Shown piece by piece: positions 23,061-33,220 of a stretch of DNA of 64,000 nt. This DNA is from Neurospora intermedia (Eukaryota > Ascomycota > Sordariomycetes > Sordariales > Sordariaceae): the NCBI GenBank assembly GCA_037102815.1, contig BTPP01000001.1:3125001-3189000 (forward strand), in the 5' to 3' direction. Position 1 is the stretch's first letter; each line of letters begins with the position of its first letter. The position numbers and the translations under genes are program-made. Below the pieces are notes generated by a model, which ran no database searches, was not told where the DNA came from, and saw nothing but the letters and a program-made list of their open reading frames with translations.

Positions 23061-24213
23061 TCAAACAGTTCCGCTGATACTCAGTTCCCTGATCTCCTGC
23101 AACACCTGCTCGACCCTGGTATCTAGCTGACCCTGGGCGTACTGTTCCCGCGTGTCTGGATCGAGGTACTGCTGTACTTGAGCCATGCGGCTGTAGGCTT
23201 CGGCGCAAAATCGGAGCTGAATCTTGACGAGAGCCTCGAACGATGGGTCGAGGTAAGGGACGCGGAGGTCGATAAGCTGTGGTAGCTCGGTGCACAACTG
23301 CTCGTTGAGCTGTTCGTAGGCTGCTTTGGCCATCTCCATTTCCTTCTCGGCGCGTGGAAGCTTCGTCACATCCTTGTCGGGCTTCTCGACCAGTTTCTTG
23401 ACTTTGGCGCGGAGGGCGTCGTAGTCGAGGAGTTTGTGGCCGCGCTTCTTGATGCCTGTTTTTTGAGTCATGGCGGTCAGTTCATGTACGGGCAGCAGGG
23501 GAGTTGTCGAGAAAGGAAATGGAAGGAATATATTTCGGGAGCGGAAGAGCAATCAATTGATTGCCAGGGAGATGAAGAGGTGGAGACGGCCGAGACCTAC
23601 ATTCGTTAACGTCGGGGAAATAGGCACAAAATCGGGTAATGGGATCTAGGACTGTTGTCCTGTATGGTCCGTCCAAGGCTTTGATCGTTTCGGCGTCCAA
23701 GTCTTCCACTGCTTGCTTGTAACTCTTGCTGACTCCGTCTTTAGCACCAGCTTCACCGTAGAAAGCGTCAATAGTTTCGGCGATGCGCATCTGTGAGGCC
23801 GTCATTGCTATCCCGGGACATTGGTGTTAGCTCACATGACTCGTCTGCCAAAGCGACAAGTGGGTGTCTATCATACCTCGTAGTGAATCAAGATAACCCT
23901 TGGCCTCTTTTTGTAGTCGTAGGGATGCCGCCTCCATAGTCTTGAATCGTCTGCATGTCAAAGATGCTTAGCCCAAGTCCCTCTCCTTCCCATGTCGTAG
24001 CTAAACCGAAAACAATCATACCTCTCCTCAACCTCATAGTCGCGATCGTTGGTCTTCTCGACATGACCCGTCTTCATCATCACCTGGGTCGTTGCCCGGT
24101 TGACATTCTTCTTGAAGCCTGCAAGACACAAACGGAAGAGGCGGAACCCGTTAGCATTGTCGCATTAGGGGATATAGGCTATGGCGGGATTTGTGCGTAC
24201 CGGCCCACGACAT
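23061..24213 (-). CDS. Rvs161/Hob3-type BAR protein (amphiphysin family)
   Basis: Five exons (24213-24201, 24118-24022, 23950-23877, 23807-23601, 23455-23061) encode 261 residues, close to yeast Rvs161 (265). The four introns are 82, 71, 69 and 145 bp, all with consensus ends, and phases agree; the first coding exon is only 13 nt (MSWAG). Rvs161 forms an obligate heterodimer with Rvs167 that tubulates and drives scission of endocytic vesicles, and in yeast also acts in cell fusion. Family marks are MSWAGFKKNVNRATTQ at the N-terminus, EKTNDRDYEVEERRFKTME, RFCAYFPDVNE and IKKRGHKLLDYDALRAKV. The whole protein is one BAR domain, with no SH3 domain, as expected for Rvs161 rather than Rvs167. Confidence 0.95.
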
Positions 24214-25163
24214 GATGGCTGAGTTATTCTCGTCACTTGGTGTCTGACGTCGGTGACTCGTGTATGTATATGCGGGGGATCGACTGATTAATAGTTCCGT
24301 TCAATCGCCATAAATAGTCGGAAGGTGATCGTCTGGGTTGATGTTTCGTCGCAAATTAATTCGTCGCTCGATAGGATTAGGATATTATTAAGTCAGTTCG
24401 TATGTTGGCCGGATAAGTGGCTCGGAGGATAAGTCGATGTCGGTGTTGTTGACGTTTAAGGCAGATTGGCGATGTTTGGCAAGCTTGGAGAGCAGTTGTT
24501 GCGGGATCCTTGCCAGTTGCGATGCCCGGACATAGACGAACGAAAGGGGTGACGACGTGGGATGTGGCTGTGCTTACCGCTGCCTGCCAGGAAGACACGT
24601 TCCTTGGAATGTGATTGGGCACAATCTTGGACGACGTCAGCGGGGTCGACCTGCCAAGCCACAAATGCCTTGGCTACAAAATCCCACCGGGCCGCGAGCA
24701 GACCGTGACAGGTGCAAAAACGAAGTTCGACGGCTTCCATTTTCCCAGAATGATCTCCATCGATCGGATGATCTGTCTCCATGCCCGTCCCGGAGGCCTG
24801 GGCCATTAGTGTAGACATCGGATCGTCAACTCACATCAGGGTTTTCACAGCAGCTGCTAAGAAAGGACAGTGCTGAAGCTGTGATACCGGACATTGCGGC
24901 AGGTCATCTTTTGCCGTTGACTCATCCCGGCGTAGATTCAGTGTAGGTATGTAAAGCTTCGCATGAAAGAGTAAAAGGGCGTACGTCCCGGGTTGAGCTT
25001 CTGTCTCTTATTCATTATCCTTCCTTCCTTTGAGCTTGGCTTGCAATTCTCAATCTTCCCCATACACTTGGCCAGAACAAAAACAAGGTTTCTGAACAGC
25101 CAACCGGCATCACCAATTGATACAAAATAAATCAGTTATCAAGCGCGGAACTAAGACGGTGAA
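24214..25163. other. Shared promoter region of rvs161 and pth1
   Basis: The two genes diverge from this 950-bp interval, so it should contain both promoters. No gene is supported; frames at 24377-24818 are short and overlap on both strands. Confidence 0.5.
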
Positions 25164-25850
25164 ATGGCCCAGAAGAAACCCATCCGACAGCAACCCTCAG
25201 ACACAGCCGCAAAAGAAGAATCCGCCAAACCCGCAATTTACGCTGAGAACATGGCATCTCTCAGACGTTTTCTCGTCGTCAGTCTCGGCAACCCGGGAGA
25301 GTATCGCGATACTTTTCACTCAGCCGGCCATCTGGTGCTCGAATCCTTCCAGAAAAAGCTTCCTGAAGACCTCGGGCAGCCATCTTTCACCTCGGAACGC
25401 TATGGAAAGAAAGCCGTCCGTGCTTCCGCCGGATCAAAGTACACTCTTTTACAAAGCCCTACGCTCATGAACATCACCGGGCCGTGGCTCGCTCGGGCGT
25501 ACAAGGATTACCTGGTCGACCATGGCCTAAGCCCCGAAGAAGTTGGACTGGTGCTGGTCCACGATGACTTGGAGGAAGAGTTGGGTGTCGTCAAGGTTCG
25601 ACAGTGGAAGGCTAGCCACAGAGGCCACAACGGCATCAAGAGCGTGCTGGCCAGTTTGCCGCCGATACCCGATGCTAAATGGGCGCGCGTATCAATAGGC
25701 ATTGGTCGGCCGGATGATAGGGACAGGACCACTGTGTCTGACTTTGTCCTCAGCAAGATCCCAAGGCACGCCAAGGGGATATTGCAAGATAAGGGGGGAA
25801 GCGGGCTGTGGGAGGCACTCGGCAAGTTGGAGACAAAATGGAACAAATGA
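25164..25850 (+). CDS. Peptidyl-tRNA hydrolase, bacterial Pth type
   Basis: Single exon, 228 residues. The enzyme cleaves peptidyl-tRNA released by stalled ribosomes; in fungi the bacterial-type form is usually mitochondrial. It begins the fold at FLVVSLGNPGEYRDTFHSAGHLV, carrying the catalytic histidine equivalent to E. coli H20 in the TFHSAGH stretch. Further active-site elements are the SPTLMNITG strand (equivalent of M67-N68), VHDDLE (D93) and HRGHNGIKS (N114). The N-terminal 30 residues (MAQKKPIRQQPSD...) are polar and not a strong presequence. A second ATG at codon 30 (MASLRRFLVV) could start a shorter form. The gene is divergent from rvs161 and convergent with the dioxygenase gene 357 bp away. 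Confidence 0.93.
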   Translation: MAQKKPIRQQPSDTAAKEESAKPAIYAENMASLRRFLVVSLGNPGEYRDTFHSAGHLVLESFQKKLPEDLGQPSFTSERYGKKAVRASAGSKYTLLQSPTLMNITGPWLARAYKDYLVDHGLSPEEVGLVLVHDDLEEELGVVKVRQWKASHRGHNGIKSVLASLPPIPDAKWARVSIGIGRPDDRDRTTVSDFVLSKIPRHAKGILQDKGGSGLWEALGKLETKWNK

Positions 25851-26207
25851 GGTCGTGAACAGTGGAGAGCAAAGCAAGTACGAGAGAGCTGGGCCGGTGT
25901 TGCGCCAGTGAGTCAAGATAAACTATGATACCCCATTTTCAACCATTATCTTTTCCACTGATATATGAATGCTGACTTCCGTCAAATGAAAAGCATCTGC
26001 CGCGCAATGCACACCGTGAACAATTTGCCTAATGAGACGACATATCCTATCTGTCTCACCAGATGTACTAACATCCACACTCTCTAGTAACAAGAAAAAA
26101 ACATGGGAACCTTCTTCAACTCAATGCCAGTCAAGCCGAATGCTTTTGTTCCCGATACCGACAGTAGGTATCCTCACCACCATTCAACCTCGCCTCAAAC
26201 AAACACC
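25851..26207. other. Short convergent 3' intergenic region
   Basis: 357 bp between the 3' ends of pth1 and the dioxygenase gene; only shared terminator or polyadenylation sequence is expected. No conspicuous repeat. Confidence 0.5.
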
Positions 26208-27383
26208 CTACTCGTCCTTCCCGTAAATCACCCCCGGCAAGAAAAGCGGCACCTCCATCGGCAACTCATCATGCGGCCTAAACGAATCAATGTTTTCCGA
26301 AATATGTCCCCCATCCCCCTTCTTCACCGGCCGTCTCGTAAAGAAAATCAGCATGTCCCTCGTCGCCTCCCTCGTCTTATCAACCGGCAACACGGGACTC
26401 AACGAGTGTTTATTCTCCGTATCCACCAACAACAGCGTATCCAAAAAGTGTCTATGCTGCACTCTACACCTCAAGTTCTGCGGTTTAATCTCCGTATACT
26501 TGGCCCCCGTCTCCTCGTTCATATCATGCATGAACGTCACCGCGCTGTTAGCCGCCAGATCCATGTTCTTCGATCCAAGGTACGTAGTCATGGTGTGATC
26601 CACCCCATCGGTATGCACGCCCTCCAGCGCCGGCTCGCCTAGGATGGCGGGGGTGGTGACGGTGCGCAGGTTAAAGAGCGTGCACACCCACTTATCGGAC
26701 GTGTAGTCCAGTCTCGGCCGCTGGGTGGTCTGTACTCCATGGCAGATCATCCCCTTGAAGACTAGCAAGGCCTGGAAAGCAGTGTTGAGCTGCAGTTCGT
26801 CTTGGACTTCGTCGAAAACGCGGATCTGCCCTGAGTCATGTCGCTTGAAGTCCTCTTCAACCGACAAGGCAAAGGGCTGGAACTCGAGCCGTCGGACGGA
26901 ACGAGTGGAGAAGTCGAAGCAAAAACGGCCATTGCGCGAGCGCCGGAAGGGTAAGGTCGGGTCAGAGTAGAGGTTGTTAGAGACGCGCTGGAGGGCGTCC
27001 AAGTCGGCGCGGGTGGCGCCGAGGCCAAGGAGGAGGGGGACCATGTCGGAACCTTCGACAAAGATGGAGCGGTTGGTGATGTATTTGGAGCGGAGCTTCA
27101 TGATTTCGGCGACCGCGGTGTAGTAGGAGGGGTTGAAGACGTGCTTGGTCACGTCCAGCTGGGTACGGATGCCCTTGGTTGTGGGTGGCCCCGACCAGGC
27201 TGGAGGAAGGTTGGCAAAGGGGTCGGTTGGGTTGAGGGATCGAGCGGTTTCAACAGAGGCTCGAGAGTGGGGGGTCCCATGGTAGAGTCTATGGGGTTGG
27301 AGGCGGGTGCTGGCGGCTGGGATGGGGCGAAGAGATCTGGTGCTGGCTCGGGGGAGCTGTTTCACGACTATTGAGGTCAACAT
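26208..27383 (-). CDS. 2-oxoglutarate/Fe(II)-dependent dioxygenase family protein
   Basis: Single exon of 391 residues starting at MLTSIVVKQLPRAST, the ATG at 27383. The C-terminal half matches the 2OG-Fe dioxygenase family that includes bacterial L-isoleucine 4-hydroxylase: the iron motif is H257-T-D259 in EGVHTDGVDHTMTTYLG, the distal histidine is probably H326 in ENKHSLSPV, and the 2-oxoglutarate arginine is R350 or R351 in FFTRRPV. Such enzymes hydroxylate a substrate with decarboxylation of 2-oxoglutarate; the substrate here cannot be read from sequence, though free amino acids are hydroxylated by characterised relatives. The first 45 residues are rich in Arg, Ser, Ala and Leu and almost free of acidic residues, which suggests a mitochondrial presequence. 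Motif assignment is by eye. Confidence 0.85.
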   Translation of the reverse strand: MLTSIVVKQLPRASTRSLRPIPAASTRLQPHRLYHGTPHSRASVETARSLNPTDPFANLPPAWSGPPTTKGIRTQLDVTKHVFNPSYYTAVAEIMKLRSKYITNRSIFVEGSDMVPLLLGLGATRADLDALQRVSNNLYSDPTLPFRRSRNGRFCFDFSTRSVRRLEFQPFALSVEEDFKRHDSGQIRVFDEVQDELQLNTAFQALLVFKGMICHGVQTTQRPRLDYTSDKWVCTLFNLRTVTTPAILGEPALEGVHTDGVDHTMTTYLGSKNMDLAANSAVTFMHDMNEETGAKYTEIKPQNLRCRVQHRHFLDTLLLVDTENKHSLSPVLPVDKTREATRDMLIFFTRRPVKKGDGGHISENIDSFRPHDELPMEVPLFLPGVIYGKDE

Positions 27384-28812
27384 CGTGAGTAACTGAAATG
27401 TTCCGACGCTGGCTGGAAAAGATGGAGAAGACTGCCGGCTTGATTTGGAAAAGTCGAGGTAGCGTGATGGGTAGTTATGTACATAGCTCATTCCCCCGAT
27501 GACTTGACGACGTTGGCTACAAAACTCTTCACCTCAGCGACAGCCGGAGACCGGAATACCTCTTCCTCTCTATGGATTACTGTGACGGATCTCATGATGC
27601 GTCAACTACTCAAACGCCATTATACGGCTACAAGCTGAAGTCTGGCTCAGGCTTCTAGTCTTACTGTGCAAGTCATCCTTGACGATGGCGCCATTTGCAT
27701 TGTCTGAGCATGTTGTCGAGGCGTGGGAAAAGATTTTCAGAGCGGGCGGTACTCAAAGTGGACAGTAAAGCGAAGCTATCCTCGGTCTACTCAGGGTATC
27801 TCACAATAGCCTCATCTTAGGGCCCGGTGTTGGTTGGGCCTCACCACGTGCCGGATCGGAGTGCTCAGACTTGTACTCTCATGCAGCCATGCCCCTGACC
27901 TATTTCCTTCTTTGACCTTTCATGTGGTGTATACGGTAGATGCGACACTACTATTCCTGAAAAATAATTCTCTTGTAGTACTCCTCTCCACGAGTAGTAA
28001 GACAACCAGGCGTTCAAGTCAGCCAGCTAGTATGTCGGGGCTGTGTGCGAAGGACGGAACTTGTGCTGCATATAATGGCAAGGATTCGACTCTTGAGTCC
28101 GAACAGTCACGATTGCACGACTTTGGGATTTCTACCGGTGGTTGATGAGTTGGACGCCGATATGCCTAATTCATGTGTTTAGGTCCGTCCAAGGGCTAGC
28201 AGCCTCAGCTTGATGGCTTACTGTCGAGTATCGTCAGATCCTATGGGCCGAGCGCCGATGGCGGATCACCACGCAAGGTTTGAAGTCAAATCAGTGTCAA
28301 GGCAGGTGAGTCACGGTGAATTTGCTGGTGCTATTCCATGCCCATTCAAGAAAAACTACGCTCATGTCAGACAGTTCGCCGTTGCTCGGATAAGTGGTCG
28401 TTTCTGCTTTCTTTCTCTTCAATGTCTGCTTAGGGGAAATGGGAAAGACAATTTGGTCCAGAAAGGTGATGGGTTGGACCAACTTCATTAGCATGTTATC
28501 CTTGTTTGTCAGTCGACTTTCTCTTCGACAGTAAAGTAACTCCGGAGAAACATCGACTCCCTCAAACTGATGTGGTGGGTGGCTATTAGTGATGGGGCGC
28601 TAACTTTAGGGTTCTTATTCTGCACGCGTAGCTGTTAGTGTGGTAATAGCACATGCTCGTCGGCTCCGCATACATCCCAAACATCCAACTTTCGAACATT
28701 CGAGGCAATGTTCAGATACTTCGCAGGAATCTGACGAGTCCATATCCAAACCATCAATGTTCGGCTATAACTCACTCATAAATTGACCGTGTTTCGCCCC
28801 CAGCTTGGCGCT
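27384..28812. other. 1.4-kb promoter region of the dioxygenase gene
   Basis: Lies between two minus-strand genes, upstream of the dioxygenase and downstream of the aldolase-like gene. I see no supported coding sequence; open frames at 27834-28491 have no motif. Confidence 0.5.
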
Positions 28813-29873
28813 TCACTTCTGATCAACCTTCATCTTCCCCAACCCTTGCTTGATCTTCTCGCCCGCCTTCTCAATCTCATACTCGATATCCGGCTGCGCC
28901 TCCGCATAAAGCCAATTCTTCTCGCCCGCCATGCGAAAGTTGAACAAGGCCATCTCGCCCGGAACAATGTTCTTCTTTAGCTCCGGATTCCCCGCACAAG
29001 CAGCCTCCACGCGAAGCTGAATCTCACAGCTCCTATCGAGCAATCCAAACAGGAAACTAGCCTCATCGACCGTTGATCCGACGGTCAACAGCCCGTGGTT
29101 CAGCAATATAGCGGCCTTGGAGTGTTTGCCCAAGACGGAGGCGATGCGCTGCCCCTCCTCGGCTGCGGTGACGATGCCGCCGTAGGAAGAGTCAACGGCG
29201 ATGGAGTTGTACAGATCACAGATATCCTGGTGCAGCATGTCAAGAGGCTTGCCAAAGGCGGACCATGCACGGCCGGCGATGGTGTGGGCGTGACAGATGG
29301 AGTGGACGTCTGGGCGGGCTTTGTGGATTTGCGAGTGGATGTGGTAGCCGGGTGCGTTTACGGGGCGGGTCTGGCGAAGATGTTAGACAGCGATGGATAG
29401 GGCAGACTCGCAAACAACTTGTCTCAGCGGCGTACCCGATTCCCTCCAACGATCTTCCCGGTATCAATCTCCAAGCATACCATATCGCTGGCATTCATCA
29501 GCCCGAAATGTTTCCCGATCGGATTCATCCAGATGCAATCGGGATACTCCGGGTCACGGACGCTGATGTGACCGGAGATGCCCTCGGTGTATCCCATGCG
29601 CGCCCAATTGCGGAACACAGCGGCCATGTGCAGGAGGATGTGTTCGCGGTGTTCTTGCTGGGTGGGGAAGGTCGGGATACCCGTCAACGGGTTGGGACCC
29701 ATGCTGAGTTCATGGAGCTGGCACTCCAGTGCCGCTGGTTCGTCCGGCTCGGAACGGGGTGCCGTCACCTGAGGTGGATGGGGGATGAAGTTCCCGGGGG
29801 CCTTAACGGCGGTTGGCTGCGGAGGGAGAATGGGACTTTTCACCTCTTCGAGCATAGTATATGAAGATGCCAT
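28813..29873 (-). CDS. Class II aldolase/adducin-domain protein
   Basis: Two exons (29873-29436 and 29370-28813; intron 65 bp, GTACGC donor, CGCCAG acceptor) give 331 residues. The domain spans about residues 75-300. Zinc ligands are H173 and H175 in [10 protein letters not shown] and H238 in [10 protein letters not shown], so the metal site of class II aldolases is intact. The [24 protein letters not shown] block and [11 protein letters not shown] are typical of the fungal adducin-like group. The family includes fuculose and rhamnulose phosphate aldolases, ribulose-phosphate epimerases and proteins without known substrate, so the reaction here is open. The first 70 residues are a proline-rich extension without signal peptide; a cytosolic location is likely. 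Divergent from the mitochondrial small-protein gene. Confidence 0.9.
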
Positions 29874-30726
29874 TTCGTAAGCGAATCAAGAAAGAGGCTG
29901 ATTTGTGACACGCTGTATTTGCGAGAGGCAGGATTGGAATGGGAATGAAGTCCAAAGTAACCACTGGGGTCCTGGTATAAAGCAGAAACAAAAACTGATG
30001 GCTTAGGTTGTCCTTACAAGGGACCTGTTATCGTCGCTTACACAGTTCCTTCAGTTTGCTGCCCTACATGCGTACAAATGTCACCTGCAGGGTTGATCAG
30101 TTTATACAGTAATCTACGCTACGGTACTCAGATTGGCGAACAATGTGCCTCCGTGGGGGTGACCTGTCCTTTATCCGTGATCCGGAGAGTCAGCAAGTCA
30201 CAGTTGCAATCGGGGACAGTGCAGGACTGATATTCTGCCACACCGGACAGGATACTCGTCAACCAAAAAAACCATCTGGTAGTTGAAGTATCAGACAGCC
30301 ATGACGGAATGTAGATAGGTAAGATGTGAGCGCGATGCCGTTCGGGTGCAAGTACAAGTGGAAGGAACCTAAGCTGAGGGCCTGGGGGTTGAGTGCTGAA
30401 GTTTAGGGACCTTTGGGGCGAGAACCCTGCTGGCTGAATGGTGAGCAGTGAGTGTTACGTAATTGAAATATACTGTTATGGACCACACTCAATGTAACGG
30501 CTCGGGCCGCTTAGGAAGGCGCATAGGACTACCTAACGAGAACTCTGCAGGCCAAGCGCGACTACCTATCTCTTCCTCGCGATTTCAGCCTAATTCATCT
30601 TCCATCAACGGCATCCTTCTCTGTCAGGATTCTACGAATACCGCGTCCCCAGCCTCTACGGCGAATACCTGTTATTGGCTCATCGTGAACGGAGTGACTA
30701 GCTCGACCTTGCTTACGGTTGTCACT
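29874..30726. other. Shared upstream region of the aldolase-like and small mitochondrial genes
   Basis: 853-bp divergent intergenic region that should hold both promoters. An open frame continues upstream of the next gene's chosen start to 30463, but that part does not look like protein sequence. Confidence 0.45.
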
Positions 30727-31119
30727 ATGCGCCCTACATCGCCAGCTCGTTTCGCTCCCCGTTCATGGGCTCCTACCGTCTGCCTTCGACCACTGTTCCT
30801 CCGCGCCTCAACAGCAGTGAGGACAAGTACGACAAAGGCGCAGTGTCCTTCTCGACTGTTTTCCTGTCAGACCGCACGCTCGGGTCGCGTACAAAACTCG
30901 GGAGCGAAGCCAAAGATTCCCTACGCCGCCTTCAGTTTCGAGCATCTTGGAATCAGCAACAAATGGAACAAGTACATTATGATCTTCTTCATTACCATGG
31001 GCATCATCGAGACCTATCTTTGGTACAAATACCTTCCCGCTTGGTGGAAGGCTCACAGCAACACTGCCACTGAATTCGAGAAGCAACGTGACGGTCCTCA
31101 GTCCCACACCGCCAACTGA
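30727..31119 (+). CDS. Small predicted mitochondrial inner-membrane protein
   Basis: Single exon of 130 residues from the ATG at 30727. The first 50 residues (MRPTSPARFAPRSWAPTV...) are rich in Arg, Ser, Thr and Ala with no acidic residue, a likely mitochondrial presequence. After PKIPYAAFSFEHLGISNKWNK comes one membrane helix (YIMIFFITMGIIETYLWYKYL, about residues 87-107), then a polar tail with Lys, Glu and Gln. Size and layout recall accessory subunits of respiratory complexes, but I do not recognise the family and assign no function. An upstream in-frame ATG at 30463 would add 88 residues that look non-coding, so I prefer the internal start just before the presequence. Confidence 0.65.
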   Translation: MRPTSPARFAPRSWAPTVCLRPLFLRASTAVRTSTTKAQCPSRLFSCQTARSGRVQNSGAKPKIPYAAFSFEHLGISNKWNKYIMIFFITMGIIETYLWYKYLPAWWKAHSNTATEFEKQRDGPQSHTAN

Positions 31120-33220
31120 TGCAACACAACGTATCGAGGTCGCCACGTTCAATTTCGAGCCTCTTGCAGCCACGCTATATACAGCGTTGTTTCGCCTTAT
31201 ATGGGTACTACAACCTTGTATTGACCCGTCCAAACTCGGCGTGCTGCCCCAAGAAGGCAATCGAAACGAAGCGCTAAGATCAAGCGCATCTCGAACGCAT
31301 TGTCATCTCAACTGCATCATCTACCGCCTCTCAATCTTCACCATCACACCGCTATCACCTTTATCTTGCAAGAAGACGGTTCAAGGGCGTGGAGAAACGT
31401 CGCAGTCAGGACCATCAGTAGCGCCATCACAGACTTACCTGTCATTAGCGTCGTTACGCATGGATTTTGTTACCTCCCGTTTGTCCTCCGCAGCCTGAAG
31501 CCCGACATCTTGCGTTTGACGAGAAACAATGAGGCAGTTATGCCATGGCTTTTGCCCAAATATCCAACAGAGGTTTGTCTTCTTTCTTTTGCCACAAAAA
31601 CTCAAGTCGGATATATACCCCACGTTGTACTGCCAATCATACCTGGTGAAGGATCTGTCTGCTGACGCCTCAACAGGGCAAGCAGCCCGGCAATCCAAGT
31701 AACTGGCCAAAATAGCAGAAAGATAAATCCAATTTGAACGAGACTTTGCAAAAGTCTATCGATATATACTGGGCGCCAACAAAGTCTTTGCGTCCAGATC
31801 AGCTTATACCAAGAATGGACTATAATCTCGCACGCGGCCAAGAGTCTCTCTGGCACAAGGTTGGAAAGGGTTCTCTGTTCCATTTACACTGTTTCTTGAT
31901 CGAAAAGCTGCCCCAGCCCCATGACCATTTCTTACTCCCGCCGTCGCTTAAACTTCCGATTATGGACTGAGTTATTCCGGAATTCTGATGAGAATCCATA
32001 CCTCAGACAGGCTTTTTAAGGCTGACTTTCCCCTTTGCGACACCTCACATCGAGAGCAGACCAGCCAGATGTGCATGGTGGCAATGGAAGATGGGTGAGA
32101 CTATATGGGATGAGCAGGGACAAGGGCTGAGGCATCTTCCCATTGCATTGGTTGGGTAAAGGAACCGAAATGCAGCATCCGCAATCCCAAATCACACTGC
32201 ATCGAGATGGCCTTTCTCAGTTTCCCACGTAAGCGCAGGGTTTACCGTTGAACATTCTATTGACCTTGCCCGTTTACTCCATGCATCTGGTAGCATTCTC
32301 TAACGTTTGGTCATTTTGCAATGTCGAGATCTTTTGCGTTGTCAGGCGCATCCAATCAAGTCACTTGATGGATGAGGGGGTAACGCTGTGGATTTTGTAA
32401 TTCACTTTACCTTCTTTCTAAATTTCCACCTTCCCAATACCTTCTAGCCGAGTACTGATCCCTCCTGGACCATGGGACTTATATCGTTCTGTGGCTGTTT
32501 CGAGACTGTATAGCTCGAACGTTCCATCACTGTCTGTACTGTGTAGTCTACAGCACGGGACTCACCAACGGTCGTCACTCAGTGGTGAACATTGCTGCTG
32601 GAACATGGGTTTCGCGCCATGAACGTACCGCAACTGCTCAATCCTAATGATGTTCTTTCGGGGAAGGCTACATCTCATGCGGGTGTTTCTAGACCGCTCT
32701 TAGCGACTATATGAAGCATCTTGACAACTCGATTGGCTCATAATCTTAGCATGATCCACAAAGCATCTCGGTTGAAAGTAGAAGCGGTTCTTTGCGTCGT
32801 TGCCTATGTGCTCAGGGCACTGACTGAGTGCCGCTACACAACAGCTCCCGGTACTGAGATACCACGCGGCCTTATGGACCCCCGCCTGTCTTCTACACCT
32901 TAGACTTGGATACTTCCGTTTCGAGCTACACTACACCGCGATTCTTGTTACCTTGACGTGAGATGATGCGGGTCCACAAGCCTCACTAAATTGAAGGTAC
33001 ACTACGATGCCTTCCAGATCAGCTACTTAACTCCGGGGATCACAAGGTCTTTCAAGACTGCGAAAGTACAATATTTCAGCCTGGCTTTCAAGGTAGGGCT
33101 GATGACAGGCAACTATTCAAGTACTTACACGTTGGCACTTGCAAACACCCTTCAGCAGTTGCGAGACCTGTCTTGGAATAGTTGCCAACACAGTCAACAG
33201 ATAGAAGCTCATATCAAATC
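31120..33220. other. 2.1-kb gene-free region upstream of the bZIP gene
   Basis: No supported gene. Frames at 31088-31710 lack motifs and overlap on both strands. Contains the promoter of the bZIP gene at its right end. Confidence 0.5.

Noticed and set aside
30463-30726. N-terminal extension of the small mitochondrial protein
   Set aside because: Sequence before the ATG at 30727 lacks the look of a targeting or folded segment; the internal ATG starts a good presequence.
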